Of a stretch of DNA of 56,630 nt, positions 45,206 through 53,052 are shown piece after piece. The notes under the pieces were generated by a model. That model was not told the DNA's origin. It did no database searches and worked only from the letters and a program-made list of their open reading frames with translations. Within the stretch, counting starts at the first letter, position 1; every line of letters starts with the position of its first letter. This stretch comes from Kiritimatiellia bacterium (GTDB taxonomy: Bacteria > Verrucomicrobiota > Kiritimatiellia > JAQICX01). The position numbers were made by a program, and so were the translations under genes. The DNA is taken from NCBI GenBank assembly GCA_027858345.1, contig JAQICX010000098.1, positions 1-56,630 on the forward strand, given 5' to 3'.

Positions 45206-45232
45206 GTACGGGCAAAAAATCTTTCGCCCCTT
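45206..45232. repeat. REP palindrome between SDR and rraA-like genes
   Basis: GTACGGGCAAAAAATCTTTC then GCCCCTT; one substitution in the left arm. It ends 15 bases before the start codon of the rraA-like gene. Confidence 0.85.
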
Positions 45233-45259
45233 CTAAATCTTGCCTGTCGATGCTATCGG

Positions 45260-45970
45260 CTATTTAGCTAGCCAGGCAACACTATCAAAATTAACTTCAC
45301 GCATAACCATATGATCAGGACATGAAACCGCAAACATAATTACATTTGCAACATCTTCAACTGAAAGAAATTTTTCTCTTGGAACATCTCTGTCACCCCA
45401 ATAATCACTGTCAACCGGACCAGGATTAATATCTGTCACCTTGATTCCTTCCTTCAAAACCTGATCTCCCAAGCCGCTGTTGATGCCTCTCGCACCAAAT
45501 TTTGATGCACAATACAAAGGAGCACCTGGATTTGTTCTCTGACCGGCCATTGAAATCATTGTAATAATGTGACCGCTCTTCTGAGCCTTCATCGATTTCA
45601 ACGCCTCTCTTGTTGCAAGAAAAACACCTCGCATATTTGTGTTCATCATGCGATCAAAAACAGAAACATCAGTTGTTGACAAGTCGGGAGAAGGAATACC
45701 AATTCCTGCATTATTCAAAAGAATATCAACTGTTCCAAACTTTTCAACACACTGCTCAAATGCAGCGACAACATCATCTTCATTACCAACATCACCTTGA
45801 TACGCACCAAGCTTATCTGTACTTGCTTCAGCAATAAATTTGTCAATTCTATCCTGTGATAATTCAAACACGAATACATTTGCTCCAGCTTCCAAAAACT
45901 TCTCTGCTGTTGCTTTACCAATTCCATTTGCTCCGCCTGTTATAAAGGCTGTTTTTCCACTAAGATTCAT
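45260..45970 (-). CDS. Short-chain dehydrogenase/reductase
   Basis: 236 residues from MNLSGKTAFITGGANGIG. TGGANGIG cofactor site, NNAGIG, catalytic Tyr-Lys in YCASKFG. AAGGGA precedes this ATG. Likely first gene of the uronate cluster; substrate unknown, a sugar acid or its keto form being plausible. Confidence 0.82.
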   Translation of the reverse strand: MNLSGKTAFITGGANGIGKATAEKFLEAGANVFVFELSQDRIDKFIAEASTDKLGAYQGDVGNEDDVVAAFEQCVEKFGTVDILLNNAGIGIPSPDLSTTDVSVFDRMMNTNMRGVFLATREALKSMKAQKSGHIITMISMAGQRTNPGAPLYCASKFGARGINSGLGDQVLKEGIKVTDINPGPVDSDYWGDRDVPREKFLSVEDVANVIMFAVSCPDHMVMREVNFDSVAWLAK

Positions 45971-46785
45971 ATCTTTTCCCTTACTTGTTTTGGGTTCTGT
46001 CAAAAGTTTAACACTCTCTTCATACCTATTTTATTATAATTAATGGGATATATCTCCACAAGTCTTATCCCTTTGTTTAACGGGCTGACAGCCCAGTTTA
46101 TACCAGCCCAGGGCAACGCCCTGGGTCTGTCAACATTATACGCCTTCGCCCAGCTACTAACTTAAATCAACTTTTTGCATAGTTCAAAGATCCATTGCAA
46201 AGTTAGTAGCTGGGCAACTTAACCCTATATTTATTAACTTGCCATTGCAGGGCGCAACAAAATTCAATGATTATTACCCTAGGCGTTGCCTAGGGCTAGT
46301 ATAATCTGCCCTTTCAGGGCGTAATCATTGTTTCATATAATTCTTTTGACAGCACCTATTTTGTTTTACATTAAAAAACCTTCTATATTGCAAAACATTA
46401 TAATAAAACTTTTACCCAAATGTCAACCCCTCATTCAAAAATATCTCACATTTTTAGTGATTAGCTTTCAGGTGTCAGCTTTTAGTAAAAAGAAATGAAA
46501 CGGATGGGTAGCTCGTTCAACGTTGTTTCCAGCCATGCTGGACTAGCAAAGTTAGAACGTCTTCTGTAGTCTTGGCGCGGAAAAGGGCAAAGCCCCGACA
46601 TAACACTGCCTAGGGCACCTGTAGCAACGACCTGTCCACCGTAGTCCTAAATGACGAAGGCTGGAAAACTCGAAGAGCGAAGGCGGATCACCTCGGGGCT
46701 TGCCCCGTGGAGTCATGATTGATTGGGTTGAATATAATGTATCGGTGCGACAGCCTTCTCTCTTCACTACGCTACGAGCGAAGGT
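45971..46785. other. Repeat-only region between GIY-YIG and SDR genes
   Basis: 815 bases without a credible gene. Holds a possible MITE (45991-46352), and then from about 46500 to 46785 a GC-rich patchwork of CTGTAG-headed fragments, GGCAAAGCCCC, CGGGGCTTGCCCCG and CTACGCTACGAGCGAAGG words that look like decayed palindromic repeats. Confidence 0.6.
45991..46352. mobile_element. Possible MITE with GGTTCTGTCAAAAG ends
   Basis: Left GGTTCTGTCAAAAGTTT and the inverse of right GGTGCTGTCAAAAGAAT share 13 of 14 outer bases. Interior: a GGGCTGACAGCCC palindrome, CCAGGGCAACGCCCTGG, a 16-bp perfect inverted pair (GCCCAGCTACTAACTT, 46148-46163 and 46200-46215) and CCTAGGCGTTGCCTAGG. No clear target duplication. 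The left end recurs at about 34921. Confidence 0.45.
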
Positions 46786-47019
46786 TTAAATCAGTCTTTT
46801 GCTTGCAAAGGCTTTGCCTGAATGAGATTTAAGATATTGTTCGAACTCAATGGCTTGGTGTTTAGAAGGAAAAGCACAAAACCAACACAATTCCCAAGGT
46901 TTATACTTTGAAGTATGAGTCGAACCTCCTTCATTATGCTTTGCAAGACGGGAAGTTACATTCATTGTAAAGCCTACGTAAATCTGGTCTGGACATTTCT
47001 GACTCTTGATTATATACAT
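46786..47019 (-). CDS. GIY-YIG domain protein (YhbQ/UPF0213-like)
   Basis: 77 residues. MYIIKS and YVGFT replace the GIY and YIG strands, followed by conserved RLAKHN, the WELCWF strand and the EFEQYLKS helix with the metal-binding glutamate. Stand-alone domains of this sort are uncharacterised nucleases, common next to repeats. Ends beside the repeat region. Confidence 0.75.
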   Translation of the reverse strand: MYIIKSQKCPDQIYVGFTMNVTSRLAKHNEGGSTHTSKYKPWELCWFCAFPSKHQAIEFEQYLKSHSGKAFASKRLI

Positions 47020-47116
47020 AGTACATCTGTATAACCTGTTGAAAATGTAATTAGTTAAATTGAGTTTTTTAATATTTATACTTAGACCGTGCTTCGCCTT
47101 CTAGGCTACGCAGGAC

Positions 47117-47175
47117 ATGCTTCGCCCTGGGAGCTTCTTATGGCTGCGCCATGCGTAGCTCGCAGAGCGAAGCAT
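47117..47175. repeat. Palindrome abutting the tmRNA 3' end
   Basis: ATGCTTCGC (47117-47125) and GCGAAGCAT (47167-47175) enclose an ATGGCTGCGCCAT hairpin. The right arm overlaps the last base of the tmRNA. It may assist 3' processing or termination, or be a repeat that settled at this end. Confidence 0.6.
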
Positions 47176-47531
47176 GGTGGAGGTGGGGAGAATTGAACTC
47201 CCGTCCGTTAGAACGTCACTATAGCTTCTACATATTTAGTCTACTATTTAATCTCACCATCCAACTCAGTCAGTAAACAAACGGGCGGACAGCCAGTTAC
47301 GGTGTTTTCTCGTCCAAATCTCCCCGGAACCCGAAGATCAGACCAGCCTGCTAGTCGTCGCCCTATTCACTTAACAGGTATCAGTGGTAGGACGTTGCCG
47401 GCTTATTTTTACGCAGCAAGTGCTAATTCTGTATCAGCATTTATATGTTTTAATGGATGATTAACGAGGCCAACCATAATCCTCGATATGCAACTATAAC
47501 TTCTGCTAAAACGTCGAAACCAGTCACCCCC
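47175..47531 (-). ncRNA. ssrA: Transfer-messenger RNA
   Basis: 357 bases. The 5' end GGGGGTGACTGGTTTCGAC and 3' end CCCCACCTCCACCA pair as a seven-base acceptor stem with a G-U (tRNA-Ala-like); CCA is encoded. The T-arm GTTCAATTC lies near the 3' end (minus strand). The tag frame, 47409-47438, reads ADTELALAA then TAA, resuming at GCT after CATATAAAT. Rescues stalled ribosomes with SmpB. The tag is nine encoded residues, near the short end of those known. Single-piece, not permuted. Confidence 0.93.
47409..47438 (-). CDS. tmRNA tag-peptide frame
   Basis: Nine codons plus TAA: ADTELALAA. Final LALAA/LAA is the usual degradation signal for ClpXP and related proteases. Resume codon chosen as GCT by analogy with other tags; an upstream resume point in the same frame is possible. 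Confidence 0.7.
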   Translation of the reverse strand, partial: ADTELALAA

Positions 47532-47625
47532 AGATTAGAAAGTGTAAACAAGTTAATGTTTTAATTAAAAGCGATTTTGAATAAAATAGTTTTGCTTTAT
47601 TAACGAAAAGTACTGGATAAATATT

Positions 47626-47853
47626 TTAACCTTTGTGTCTATAAACAATTCTACCTTTAGTAAGGTCGTATGGAGAAATCTGAACAGTTACTTTATCTCC
47701 AGCAGTAATTCTGATAAAATGCTTACGCATTTTTCCTGAAATATGACCAAGAATTTCATGACCGTTTTCCAGTTTAATTCTATACATTGTTGCGGGCAAT
47801 ACTTTTAGCACAGTACCAACAACCTCTATTGCTTCTTCTTTTTCGTTTGCCAT
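47626..47853 (-). CDS. infA: Translation initiation factor IF-1
   Basis: 75 residues, one S1-like OB fold: [39 protein letters not shown]. Binds the A site of the 30S subunit. AGGAG precedes ATG and a promoter stands at 47896-47924. tmRNA follows downstream on the same strand. Confidence 0.96.
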   Translation of the reverse strand: MANEKEEAIEVVGTVLKVLPATMYRIKLENGHEILGHISGKMRKHFIRITAGDKVTVQISPYDLTKGRIVYRHKG

Positions 47854-47895
47854 TTATGACTCCTACTATTTGGTTTATTCAAAATTCAGCCTCTA

Positions 47896-47924
47896 ATTAT
47901 AATAAATGCTCGCCTTTATTACAA
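47896..47924 (-). promoter_or_regulatory. Promoter for infA
   Basis: TTGTAA (47919-47924), 17-base spacer, TATAAT (47896-47901), about 43 bases before the infA start. Confidence 0.6.
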
Positions 47925-47998
47925 GTTTTTTCTTTTCAAATCTTAATATATAATATAGAATGCTTTCGTTTTATAATATTAATATTTTAAAGGATACC

Positions 47999-48847
47999 AT
48001 GAAAAAAGTTATTATCATTTTTATATCATTTTTATTTTTAGGAACTACTTTTGCTCAGACACCTTCTCTAAACACAGCTTATACATCTTTTCTCAAAGCA
48101 GAAGAGGCATTTGCAAACAATGACAACAAGAAGGCATTGGTTTATTATAAAGATGCAATGATTGGATATATGTCATCTCTGTCAGGAAAACCAGATTTGC
48201 TGCCGGAGGAAATAAAGAAGAGAATGAAGTATTGCCAAGATCAGTTGGTAATTGTCAGAGAACGAATTGAAAATCCCACTCCGGTAGTGGAAGAAGAAAC
48301 AGCTGAAGTTGTTCAATCAGAGGTTTCAAAGATTGATCAGATTATCAACCATACAAAAGAGGCTCTTGCAAAAAATGATTTATCCACGGCTAAAGCAATG
48401 GCAATTCGTGGAATTCAGGTGGAACCTACAAACACTGAAATCAGATTTCTGGCAGCAGTTGTTCAATGTAAATTGGGGAAATATGCCGACTCCACAGCAA
48501 TTCTAACTCAGCTAGCTAAAGAGTTGCCTGATTCAGCAAAGATTCAAACAACACTTGGTGTTTCTTATATGGCACAAAACAACCTACAAGATGCCAAGAC
48601 TGCTTTAAGACAAGCTATCTTAAATGATCCTGAATTACCTGACACATATATCAACATGGCTCAGCTTCTTCTGTTGGAGAATCCTCCAAACATGCCTATG
48701 GCATGGGCTAATTACAATAAAGCTATTGAACTTGGCAGCCAAAAAGTGCCAACGCTTGAAGCAAAACTATCCAGAAAAACAGTCAAATATGTTACTGTCG
48801 AAGAAAAAGATAGTACAAAAAAAACTGAAGAAGCAAAATCCGAATAG
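47999..48847 (+). CDS. Secreted TPR-repeat protein
   Basis: 282 residues from MKKVIIIFISFLFLGTTFAQ, a clear signal peptide with cleavage likely after TFA. Three or more TPR-like helical pairs follow (about 30-65, 110-145, 148-215), for example AKNDLSTAKAMAIRGIQVEP and YMAQNNLQDAKTALRQAILNDP. A periplasmic scaffold or assembly factor; no specific family recognised. Expressed divergently from infA; AAAGGA precedes ATG. Confidence 0.8.
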   Translation: MKKVIIIFISFLFLGTTFAQTPSLNTAYTSFLKAEEAFANNDNKKALVYYKDAMIGYMSSLSGKPDLLPEEIKKRMKYCQDQLVIVRERIENPTPVVEEETAEVVQSEVSKIDQIINHTKEALAKNDLSTAKAMAIRGIQVEPTNTEIRFLAAVVQCKLGKYADSTAILTQLAKELPDSAKIQTTLGVSYMAQNNLQDAKTALRQAILNDPELPDTYINMAQLLLLENPPNMPMAWANYNKAIELGSQKVPTLEAKLSRKTVKYVTVEEKDSTKKTEEAKSE

Positions 48848-48927
48848 GCTCAATGAAGAATTTTTAGTTGTTAGTTTTTTGGCTCTGTCACGGTTTCCGT
48901 GGGTAAAAAAGAAAATTAATAAATCTT

Positions 48928-48958
48928 AGCCACGGATTGACACGGATGAACACGGATA
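48928..48958. repeat. CACGGAT repeat, copy 2
   Basis: TAGCCACGGATTGACACGGA then TGAACACGGATA, 3' of the TPR gene; related to 18357-18425. Confidence 0.7.
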
Positions 48959-49145
48959 ATGAATAAATATTCGACTACGTTGTAGTCATCGTGTTATTAT
49001 CAACACTATCCTCGCATTTCAAAAGAGTTTCAAAACATAGAGCTGACAGATTGGTATCAACATATGCATTTTGCTCAATAAAGCAAACTATTTGTTATCA
49101 TTATATCACAATTTGGGTGATGTTAATTTATTCTTTTTCTTCGAA

Positions 49146-49230
49146 GGTCAGCGCCCGCCGCTACAGCCGCCAAGTTGCAAATCAACTTTAAGAATGCATA
49201 TTTCTGCTGTAGCGGCGGACGCTGACCGCC
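49146..49230. repeat. REP pair (REPIN-like) in element E
   Basis: Left GGTCAGCGCCCGCCGCTACA(G) and right CTGTAGCGGCGGACGCTGAC(C) are inverse at 20 of 21 bases, with 40 bases between. Confidence 0.85.
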
Positions 49231-49734
49231 GAATTATGAAAAATAATTTATTATGACGATGAGGACATATTAGCTCCTCCCCCGTGTCCGCCGTAGCCCA
49301 ACGGGCGAAGGTTGATTGCTAAGGGGAGGTGTTCGAGGAACGAGAACGGAGGGGGTGGGTTCTTCCAAGACAACGGTTGTTTGCATGCTGGGAGCGACAC
49401 TCGAGCCTGCGAGAGAGGCTGCTTTCCCTAATGAGAAAAGTAGAAAGGAGCAATGAGCGTAGCGAATGGCCTACATTCGTCCTCGTTGTCATAACTACGT
49501 CCAACCGAAAACTTCCTTAGTTTTTAGGTTGAAAGGAAAAACATGCGTTTGAGTCAATAAAATCAAGGATTAAGTTTTCTTTTTTTGTCTTTTTGGGTGA
49601 TAAATTAAGGTTTTTTATAAGAGTCTGTTAGCAAGTGTCTTACGGTAAAAACTACGCTTTGCGCATTTCACCTTGGGAAGCCATTCTGGTTTATCTAAGC
49701 CTTGCGGGAAAGGCAACACAGAACAAAACACCCC

Positions 49735-49870
49735 TCCCACCTCGCACGCTAGGTGACCTCCCCTTAGCAAGGGGAGGAGTTGGCGTGTGAGTCAAACTGC
49801 TTAATTGCAGGCTTTACAACTGCTCCCCTTGCTAAGGGGAGCTGTCACGCGTGCGTGACTGAAGGGTGGT
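49735..49870. repeat. GC-rich CTCCCCTTGCTAAGGGGAG repeat
   Basis: CACCCCTCCCACCTCGC..., hairpins CTCCCCTTAGCAAGGGGAG and CTCCCCTTGCTAAGGGGAG, and AAGGGTGGT at the right. A looser member of the CTCCTCCCC family, in element D. Confidence 0.7.
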
Positions 49871-50027
49871 AAACCGAAAAATCAGGGTTTAAACCCTTGG
49901 TTTTTCTGTTGGACAAGAAAACATCAGTTTGAGCCAATAAAATAAAGAAATGATAGACTTTTTTTCTGTTTTTGGGTGATGAACGCTGAAATTGTTGTCA
50001 ACGGACGCCGAGGACGTATTAGCTCCT

Positions 50028-50095
50028 CCCCGGCTGGCTTTGCTAGTCCCGCTCTGCGGGAGGAGGTGTTCGAGGAACGAGAACGGAGGGGTATT
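50028..50095. repeat. GC-rich CTCCTCCCC repeat, copy 4
   Basis: AGCTCCTCCCCGGCTGGC, TTTGCTAGTCCCGCTCTGCG, GGAGGAGGTGTTCGAGG and GGAGGGGTATTTC, inside element C. A partial relative is at 49270-49365 in element E. Confidence 0.8.
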
Positions 50096-50280
50096 TCTCC
50101 CTGCTGGCAATATAATATTAAACTGCACTATGGGAGGGTCAGCGTCCCCGCTGACAGAAAAGCTATCCAACCGAAAAATAAAGGTTTAAACAAGAGAAAT
50201 AATAATAGAATTGCATTGGGGAACAAATTGTAATATCATTAAAGCTAAATGCAAAAAGTATTAACAAGGAACAAATATAA

Positions 50281-51495
50281 GTGGATTCAAAAGAAAAACA
50301 GCAAACCTCATTGGATAAGAAAATAGACGTTATCATCATTGGTGCTGGAGCTTCAGGATTAATGTGCGCAATTGAAGCCGGCAAACGCCAAAGAAAGGTG
50401 CTTGTTGTAGACCATGCAAAGGAACCCGGGAAAAAGATATTAATGTCAGGTGGTGGACGATGCAACTTCACCAACTACAGCGTAAGTCATGAAAACTACA
50501 TTTCCAACAATCCACATTTCTGTAAATCCGCTCTCAGTCGTTACAATTCATATGACTTCCTAGATTTGATAAACAAATATGATATATCTTTTAGCGAGAG
50601 AGAGCATGAACAACTATTTTGTGATGGTAGTGCACGTGAGATTTTGGATATGTTGCTAGCAGAATGCAAAAAGGCTGGCGTTACGTTCCAGATGGACACA
50701 ACAATTGAGAAGGTTGAACAATTGGCAGAGCATAATTTCAGACTATGCAGCAGTCGCGGGAATTATACCTGTCACTCTTTAGTTGTTGCCACAGGAGGAT
50801 TATCCATACCGACAAGCGGTGCAAGCCCGTTAGGATATAAAATTGCAGAGCAGTTTAACATCAAGGTGTGGCCTCAATCGCCCGGCTTAGTTCCGTTTAC
50901 TCTTCAACCCAAAGATAAAGAACAATTAGCAACTTTGTCTGGTATTGCAGTTGATGCTGTAGTAAGTAATAGGCGAAGGAGCTTTCGCGAAAACATTTTG
51001 TTTACACATCGAGGTTTAAGCGGTCCAGCCATCTTGCAAATGTCATCATATTGGCAACCAGGCGAAGAACTGACAATCAATTTGTTGCCGGATATTGACC
51101 TGGTCGAAGTTTTAAAAGAGCAGCAACAACAGCGACCTCTGAGAACAGTAAAATCTGTAGTGGCTGAATATCTGCCAAAACGCCTTGTGAAAACAATGGT
51201 TCAAACCAATTTTGCAGATAGTTCACTAAAAACTATCTTACCCAAGGAATTTGTGGAAATTTCAGAACAATTGCAGCAATGGACAATCAAACCAAATGCA
51301 ACCGAGGGATATCGAACAGCAGAAGTAACTCTGGGCGGTGTGGATTGTGATGCGATCTCATCAAAAACCATGGAATCCAACAAAATCCCAGGACTCTTTT
51401 TTACCGGCGAAGTTCTTGATGTGAGTGGCTGGCTTGGAGGCTACAATCTCCAGTGGGCGTGGTCATCGGGTTGGTGTGCCGGACAATATGTCTAA
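50281..51495 (+). CDS. HI0933/YhiN-family FAD-dependent oxidoreductase
   Basis: 404 residues, GTG start behind AAGGAAC. FAD site DVIIIGAGASGLMCAIEAGKR, the family motif KKILMSGGGRCNFTN, VATGGLSIPTSGASPLGY, and the C-terminal FFTGEVLDVSGWLGGYNLQW are all diagnostic for the HI0933-like group (BaiN/YhiN). The physiological reaction of these flavoproteins is mostly unknown. One of the few plus-strand genes; bounded by repeats upstream and by rlmN facing it downstream. Confidence 0.9.
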   Translation: MDSKEKQQTSLDKKIDVIIIGAGASGLMCAIEAGKRQRKVLVVDHAKEPGKKILMSGGGRCNFTNYSVSHENYISNNPHFCKSALSRYNSYDFLDLINKYDISFSEREHEQLFCDGSAREILDMLLAECKKAGVTFQMDTTIEKVEQLAEHNFRLCSSRGNYTCHSLVVATGGLSIPTSGASPLGYKIAEQFNIKVWPQSPGLVPFTLQPKDKEQLATLSGIAVDAVVSNRRRSFRENILFTHRGLSGPAILQMSSYWQPGEELTINLLPDIDLVEVLKEQQQQRPLRTVKSVVAEYLPKRLVKTMVQTNFADSSLKTILPKEFVEISEQLQQWTIKPNATEGYRTAEVTLGGVDCDAISSKTMESNKIPGLFFTGEVLDVSGWLGGYNLQWAWSSGWCAGQYV

Positions 51496-51538
51496 CCCGT
51501 ATATTTTACGAAGATACTTAAAATATGCGGGTTAGTTC

Positions 51539-52561
51539 TTATTTGTCTTTGTTGCTATAGCGGAGTTGACCGCAGGCAGCCTTTATCTGAGAGCCTCTGG
51601 AATCTCTAAGTGTGACGTTGACTCCAGCATTGGTTAATATATCCATAAACTCAAGCATTGTCTCTTTCTCAGGACGCTCGCCCTGAAATTCTGCCACAGG
51701 ACTTAAAGGAATTAAGTTCACACGAAATGGCTTGTGACGAATTAGTTTAAGAAGCTGGTGTGCATTATGTTCTGAATCATTAAGACCTTTAATCAAAGTA
51801 TATTCAAGTGTGATTATTCGTTTTGTTTCGGCAAAGTATTCTCTGCAGGCTACAAGAAGATCTGCAATTGATTCTTTGGAAGCAACTGGCATAAGATATT
51901 CTCTGATTCGTTGATTTGGTGCATGAAGTGATAGAGAAAGTTCAACCTGTAAATTTTCTTTTGCAAGTTTTTCTATGCCTTTAATAAGACCGCATGTGCT
52001 GATTGTGATACGTCTTGCACCAATATTCAACCCATCTTTGTCATTTAGAATACGAATAGCTTTCATAACATTATCATAGTTATCAAATGGTTCACCAATC
52101 CCCATAAAAACAACGTGTGTAACAGGAGCATCAGCCATGGATGCAGCCTGAAGATATTGGGCAATAATTTCACCCGCTTCAAGATTACGGGAAAAGCCTG
52201 CCTGACCACTTGCACAAAAAGCACATTTGTATTTGCAGCCTGCCTGTGATGACACACAAACGGTATATCTCTTGCGGGCTGGAATTAGGACAATTTCAAC
52301 CTGTTCCCCATCATCAAAATTTAAAAGAAACTTTAATGTTCCTGACTCGTTACCCGCTTCATCAACAGAGGCAGGAGAAATTGAATATTCACTGCTAAGC
52401 TGAGTTCTCAACTTAGCAGGCAGATTTGCCATATCGTCCCAGTTGGTAACTTTATTGACATATAGCCAATTCCAAATTTGTTTGGTCCTAAATGCAGGTG
52501 CACCAAATTGTTTAAGAACTTCTGTAATTTCTTCTTTATTTAACGAATGTATTAATTTCAT
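51539..52561 (-). CDS. rlmN: Dual-specificity 23S rRNA/tRNA m2A methyltransferase
   Basis: 340 residues. Radical-SAM cysteines in GCKYKCAFCASGQ; GIGEPFDNYDNV and the C-terminal methyl-carrying cysteine in AACGQLRYS. Methylates C2 of A2503 in 23S rRNA and A37 of tRNA. Convergent with the flavoprotein gene, with 43 bases between stops. Confidence 0.96.
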   Translation of the reverse strand: MKLIHSLNKEEITEVLKQFGAPAFRTKQIWNWLYVNKVTNWDDMANLPAKLRTQLSSEYSISPASVDEAGNESGTLKFLLNFDDGEQVEIVLIPARKRYTVCVSSQAGCKYKCAFCASGQAGFSRNLEAGEIIAQYLQAASMADAPVTHVVFMGIGEPFDNYDNVMKAIRILNDKDGLNIGARRITISTCGLIKGIEKLAKENLQVELSLSLHAPNQRIREYLMPVASKESIADLLVACREYFAETKRIITLEYTLIKGLNDSEHNAHQLLKLIRHKPFRVNLIPLSPVAEFQGERPEKETMLEFMDILTNAGVNVTLRDSRGSQIKAACGQLRYSNKDK

Positions 52562-53052
52562 ATTTTAATTTGCTCACTGCGTGAGCGGTCTAAGTTCTAT
52601 GGTCTACGGTCTAAGTTTTATAACTTCCACCAAAGGTTCTTCACAAATTATTGTGGGTAATTTATATTTATTAGACCCACGCCATGCTTCGCCAGCGGCA
52701 AGGTGACACAACGTGGGCACTGCGTTGCTTTAGACATGCTAGAGCATTTCACACTAACAAGCTTATAGCAATGGGGAACACGGACGACACGGATTTGACA
52801 GATTACCACAGATATATTTTACATATCCGTAGGAAATCCGCTTAATCTGCGTTCCTTATTGAACTCCTGCACACTGCAAGCTGGAAGCATGCGTTACCAT
52901 TCTGCTACTATGGATGAAAGCAGTCGAATAAAAAAGATTTGTTTACCCGCAAAATTTTATAAAAAACGGTTCAACATTAAAACTGGCAAAAAAAAACGAT
53001 TTTTCCTTTGGGAAAAATCGTTTTGCAAAATCTTAATTTAAGCGGAACAGCT
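52562..53052. other. Repeat-containing gap upstream of rlmN
   Basis: 491 bases. CGGTCTAAG/GGTCTACGG words at 52587-52618, a degenerate CACGGAT repeat (about 52777-52855), and the terminator of the small membrane-protein gene. No gene seen; a plus-strand frame near the right end looks like chance. Confidence 0.55.
52989..53025 (-). terminator. Strong intrinsic terminator
   Basis: Minus strand: AAAACGATTTTTCC, loop CAAA, GGAAAAATCGTTTT and a T-run. Stands about 28 bases past the stop of the 86-aa membrane-protein gene. Confidence 0.85.

Larger units (their letters stand above)
49045..50178. mobile_element. Three tandem composite elements (E, D, C)
   Basis: E 49045-49511, D 49521-49881, C 49901-50178, all in one orientation, opposite to A and B. 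Each begins with a G(G/A)TTG(G/A) end and a shared stretch of about 90 bases (GTTTGAGYCAATAAAAT ... TTTTTGGGTGATRAA), carries different cargo (E: REP pair and CTCCTCCCC repeat; D: AGCTCCCCTTAGC hairpins; C: CTCCTCCCC repeat), and ends in CCAACCGAAAA or AACCGAAAAA. Confidence 0.65.
48848..50280. other. 1.4-kb repeat region between TPR and flavoprotein genes
   Basis: No gene; open frames here are inside palindromic repeats. From left: a CACGGAT run (48928-48958), composite elements E (49045-49511), D (49521-49881) and C (49901-50178), and about 100 bases of leader before the flavoprotein start. Confidence 0.7.

Noticed and set aside
46552-46767. Minus-strand 71-codon frame
   Set aside because: Built of decayed palindromic repeats and rich in Arg/Pro from GC-rich DNA; no family.
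47170-47240. Apparent tRNA 3' half with T-arm and CCA
   Set aside because: It is the tRNA-like end of the tmRNA, not a separate tRNA.
49000-50280. Possible CRISPR array because of recurring units
   Set aside because: Units differ in length and carry inverted ends and hairpins; no short identical repeats with regular unique spacers, and no cas genes.
52859-53041. Plus-strand 60-codon frame before the terminator
   Set aside because: Ends inside the terminator hairpin; no ribosome site.
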